Of a stretch of DNA of 10,193 bases, positions 8,935-10,193 are shown one piece after another. This DNA is from Massariosphaeria phaeospora (Eukaryota > Ascomycota > Dothideomycetes > Pleosporales): contig JAADJZ010000051.1 of the NCBI GenBank assembly GCA_011032825.1, forward strand, positions 1 through 10,193, in the 5' to 3' direction. The notes under the pieces were generated by a model. That model was not told the DNA's origin. It made no database searches and saw nothing but the letters and a program-made list of their open reading frames with translations. Within the stretch, counting starts at the first letter, position 1. Each line of letters starts with the position of its first letter. Both the position numbers and the translations under genes were made by a program.

Positions 8935-9018
8935 AAGTACAAGTACAAGTACAAGTACTCAAGTGAAGTCAAGTACAAGTTAAGTCCAAGTATAAGTACA
9001 AGTCAAGTACGAGTACAA
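8935..9018. repeat. AAGTAC hexanucleotide array
   Basis: Four perfect AAGTAC units (8935-8958) are followed by degenerate copies (AAGTCAAGTAC, AAGTCCAAGTATAAGTAC and similar) to about 9018. The pattern is a decaying microsatellite; every full unit contains the palindrome GTAC. Confidence 0.85.
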
Positions 9019-9054
9019 GGCAAACCAAGTCCCAAGACCAATCAAGTATTAGCC

Positions 9055-9079
9055 CAGTCCAGTCCAGTTCAGCCCAGTC
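9055..9079. repeat. CAGTC pentanucleotide array
   Basis: Five consecutive pentamers (CAGTC, CAGTC, CAGTT, CAGCC, CAGTC) lie close after the AAGTAC array. This is a short, slightly diverged simple repeat. Confidence 0.75.
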
Positions 9080-9274
9080 AGCAGAAGAAGACCGAAAAAA
9101 TAAACCCACCGAGGTAAAATACCTGCCAAACAGACAAGTAGAACAAGGCGGCGGCCTCGCAATGAGATGAGATCTCCAATAAACACTTCTCTCATCCTTG
9201 TACCGGGCTGTAAGTGCAGCGGTCTTTGCATCAGGATGCGGTGTGAGATAGATGGGATAAGAGGATGTTTACGT

Positions 9275-9286
9275 ATACACGTGTAT
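9275..9286. promoter_or_regulatory. Perfect 12 bp palindrome ATACACGTGTAT
   Basis: The palindrome is centred on a CACGTG E-box. It lies in gene-free DNA beyond the apparent 3' end of the acidic-protein gene, so no obvious target promoter sits within the window. A protein-binding role is possible but unproven. Confidence 0.25.
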
Positions 9287-9296
9287 GGGGTGGGAA

Positions 9297-9313
9297 GGGG
9301 GGGGGGGGGGGGG
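9297..9313. repeat. Homopolymer of 17 G
   Basis: Seventeen consecutive G on the plus strand, flanked by other G-rich sequence. The exact length is vulnerable to sequencing error. Confidence 0.8.
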
Positions 9314-9530
9314 TGTGGCTGTGTGTGGAGAGGGAGTGAGAGAGGTTCAGGTTTAGGTGTAATGGTATCTACTTCAAAATAAAGCGTATGGTCGTGTCGA
9401 ACTGTGTCGGGGTTAGGAATAATAGAAGAGCTTGCCCAACCTGACTTTTCCGGACTTGACTTAGCTCAACGTACCTACGGTCGTGCGCAGCTGGACACTT
9501 TAACCGCAACGTTCGTCAACGTTAATGTTA

Positions 9531-9547
9531 AGAGAGAGAGAGAGAGA
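9531..9547. repeat. AG dinucleotide microsatellite
   Basis: About 8.5 uninterrupted AG units in gene-free DNA. Just before it lie two AACGTT hexamers (9508-9513 and 9518-9523). Confidence 0.85.
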
Positions 9548-9701
9548 TAGGGGGAATTGCTTGCGACGGACATGCTGAGAACATCAACTATAACCGTTAA
9601 ACTTCTATCATCATCGTCAACTGGTAGGTATTCTAGATATTTTTATCGCCGCATAACCCCCTGCTTCCATCAAAAGATACTTTGCTCCGCTCCGCTCCCG
9701 A

Positions 9702-9719
9702 ATCCCATCCCATCCCATC
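9702..9719. repeat. ATCCC short tandem repeat
   Basis: Three full ATCCC units and a partial one lie just beyond the stop codon of the acidic-protein frame, probably in its 3' untranslated region. Confidence 0.7.
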
Positions 9720-9748
9720 GCACCTCATTCAGGGACCCTCGGACTCAC

Positions 9749-10193
9749 TCAATACTCGCCATATCCACATCCATCATCGCAGTAATCGTCCCCGCCATCC
9801 TCATCACCATCCTCCTCACATCCACCGCCATCACCATCCTCCTCACATCCACCGCCATCACCATCATCCTCACCACCATCGCAGTACTCCTCCGCCCCGC
9901 AATCCACATACCCATCCTCGTCGTCGTCGTCGTCGTCGTCGTTGAAATCCTCGCGCAGCTCACGTTGTTGTCCAGCGTCGCCATTGTCAAGCACGCTAAA
10001 GCCTGAGAAGAAAGGCGCTGGGCTCGCACTGCGTTGTTGGATGAGGGGTTGTTGAACGGGACTTTGGTGCATGGAGGCGGTTCGATGGGTGGCTGAGGGG
10101 GTTATGGGTTGGCTTGAGTTGACGTCTTCGTCGTCGTCGTCGTGGACTGTGGGCTGCTGGTTTTTGGGCTGGGGGTATGGGGTTTGTTGGTGT
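9749..10193 (-). CDS. Probable 3' end of an unidentified gene with a highly acidic C-terminus (partial)
   Basis: One minus-strand frame is open from the right edge of the window to TGA at 9751-9749, giving 147 codons with the gene's start outside. The visible N-terminal part is rich in Gln, Pro, Ser and Thr. A run of four Asp is followed by a more ordinary segment including PAPFFSGFSVLDNGD and REDFND. Then come seven Asp in a row and a tail of Asp, Glu, Gly and Cys ending CGYGEY. The tail holds a nine-residue unit (GDGGGCEED) repeated in tandem. No catalytic or binding domain is recognised. Acidic disordered tails are common on chromatin, histone-binding and trafficking proteins, but no assignment is made. 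ATG at 10072 is an internal Met or a fallback start. A GTGAGC at about 9967 could be a splice donor that would change the C-terminus. Confidence 0.5.
   Translation of the reverse strand, partial: HQQTPYPQPKNQQPTVHDDDDEDVNSSQPITPSATHRTASMHQSPVQQPLIQQRSASPAPFFSGFSVLDNGDAGQQRELREDFNDDDDDDDEDGYVDCGAEEYCDGGEDDGDGGGCEEDGDGGGCEEDGDEDGGDDYCDDGCGYGEY
9804..9870. repeat. 27 bp coding minisatellite
   Basis: Two exact 27 bp copies (9804-9830 and 9831-9857) are followed by a partial third. Since 27 is a multiple of three, each copy adds one nine-residue acidic/Gly/Cys unit to the predicted protein on the minus strand without shifting frame. Confidence 0.85.
9918..9941. repeat. TCG/GAC trinucleotide run (poly-Asp)
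   Basis: Eight TCG units on the plus strand encode seven consecutive Asp in the minus-strand frame. A second, shorter run of five units at 10128-10142 encodes the upstream Asp/Glu patch of the same protein. Confidence 0.85.

Noticed and set aside
9399..9420. GGGTTAGGA resembling a telomere unit
   Set aside because: It is a single unit, not a tandem TTAGGG array.
9557..10006. Plus-strand frame that looks like a multi-pass membrane protein with Val, Ile, Leu and Thr runs
   Set aside because: It is antisense to the Asp/Glu/Gly repeats of the minus-strand frame; GAC and GAT repeats read backwards give Val and Ile runs.

Overview
The window is nuclear DNA of a filamentous ascomycete (Pezizomycotina; a closer placement cannot be supported from sequence alone). 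The evidence is short 45-121 nt introns with GTAAGT-type donors and CTAAC-type branch sites, a Zn2Cys6 zinc cluster, a mitochondrial ribosomal protein with a cleavable-looking presequence, and loosely spaced genes. All three protein genes found lie on the minus strand. The other long open frames are overlaps in GC-rich DNA or antisense shadows.

Layout. (1) 38-1243, minus: complete three-exon gene for mitochondrial large-subunit ribosomal protein uL3m (324 aa). (2) 1244-1728: 485 bp intergene with the uL3m promoter side (CACGTG at 1342), an imperfect duplication at 1430-1478, and the 3' flank of the next gene. (3) 1729-4020, minus: complete five-exon gene for a 696 aa fusion of a Zn2Cys6 DNA-binding domain to a C-terminal maltose/galactoside O-acetyltransferase-like domain (Mac plus left-handed beta-helix). 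Its second intron is GC-AG, interrupts the zinc cluster, and must be removed to give the canonical six-cysteine spacing. The acetyltransferase domain lacks the family's catalytic His. (4) 4021-4623: about 600 nt with no ATG at all on the gene's strand, probably a long 5' leader. (5) About 4680-6140: very GC-rich upstream DNA with CCAAT, CACGTG and GATA motifs and short direct repeats, but no convincing gene. (6) 6140-9748: gene-free; AT-rich around 8580-8800, with simple repeats between 8935 and 9719. (7) 9749-10193, minus: probable 3' end of a third gene running off the right edge, encoding a very acidic, repeat-bearing C-terminus.

The genes show no sign of acting together: uL3m is housekeeping (mitochondrial translation), the fusion protein is a likely nuclear regulator, and the acidic protein is unidentified. 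The main points of interest are in the fusion gene: the domain combination, the GC-AG intron with a nearby in-frame GT donor and a stop on retention, the missing catalytic His, and the ATG-free leader whose nearest upstream ATGs are both in frame.
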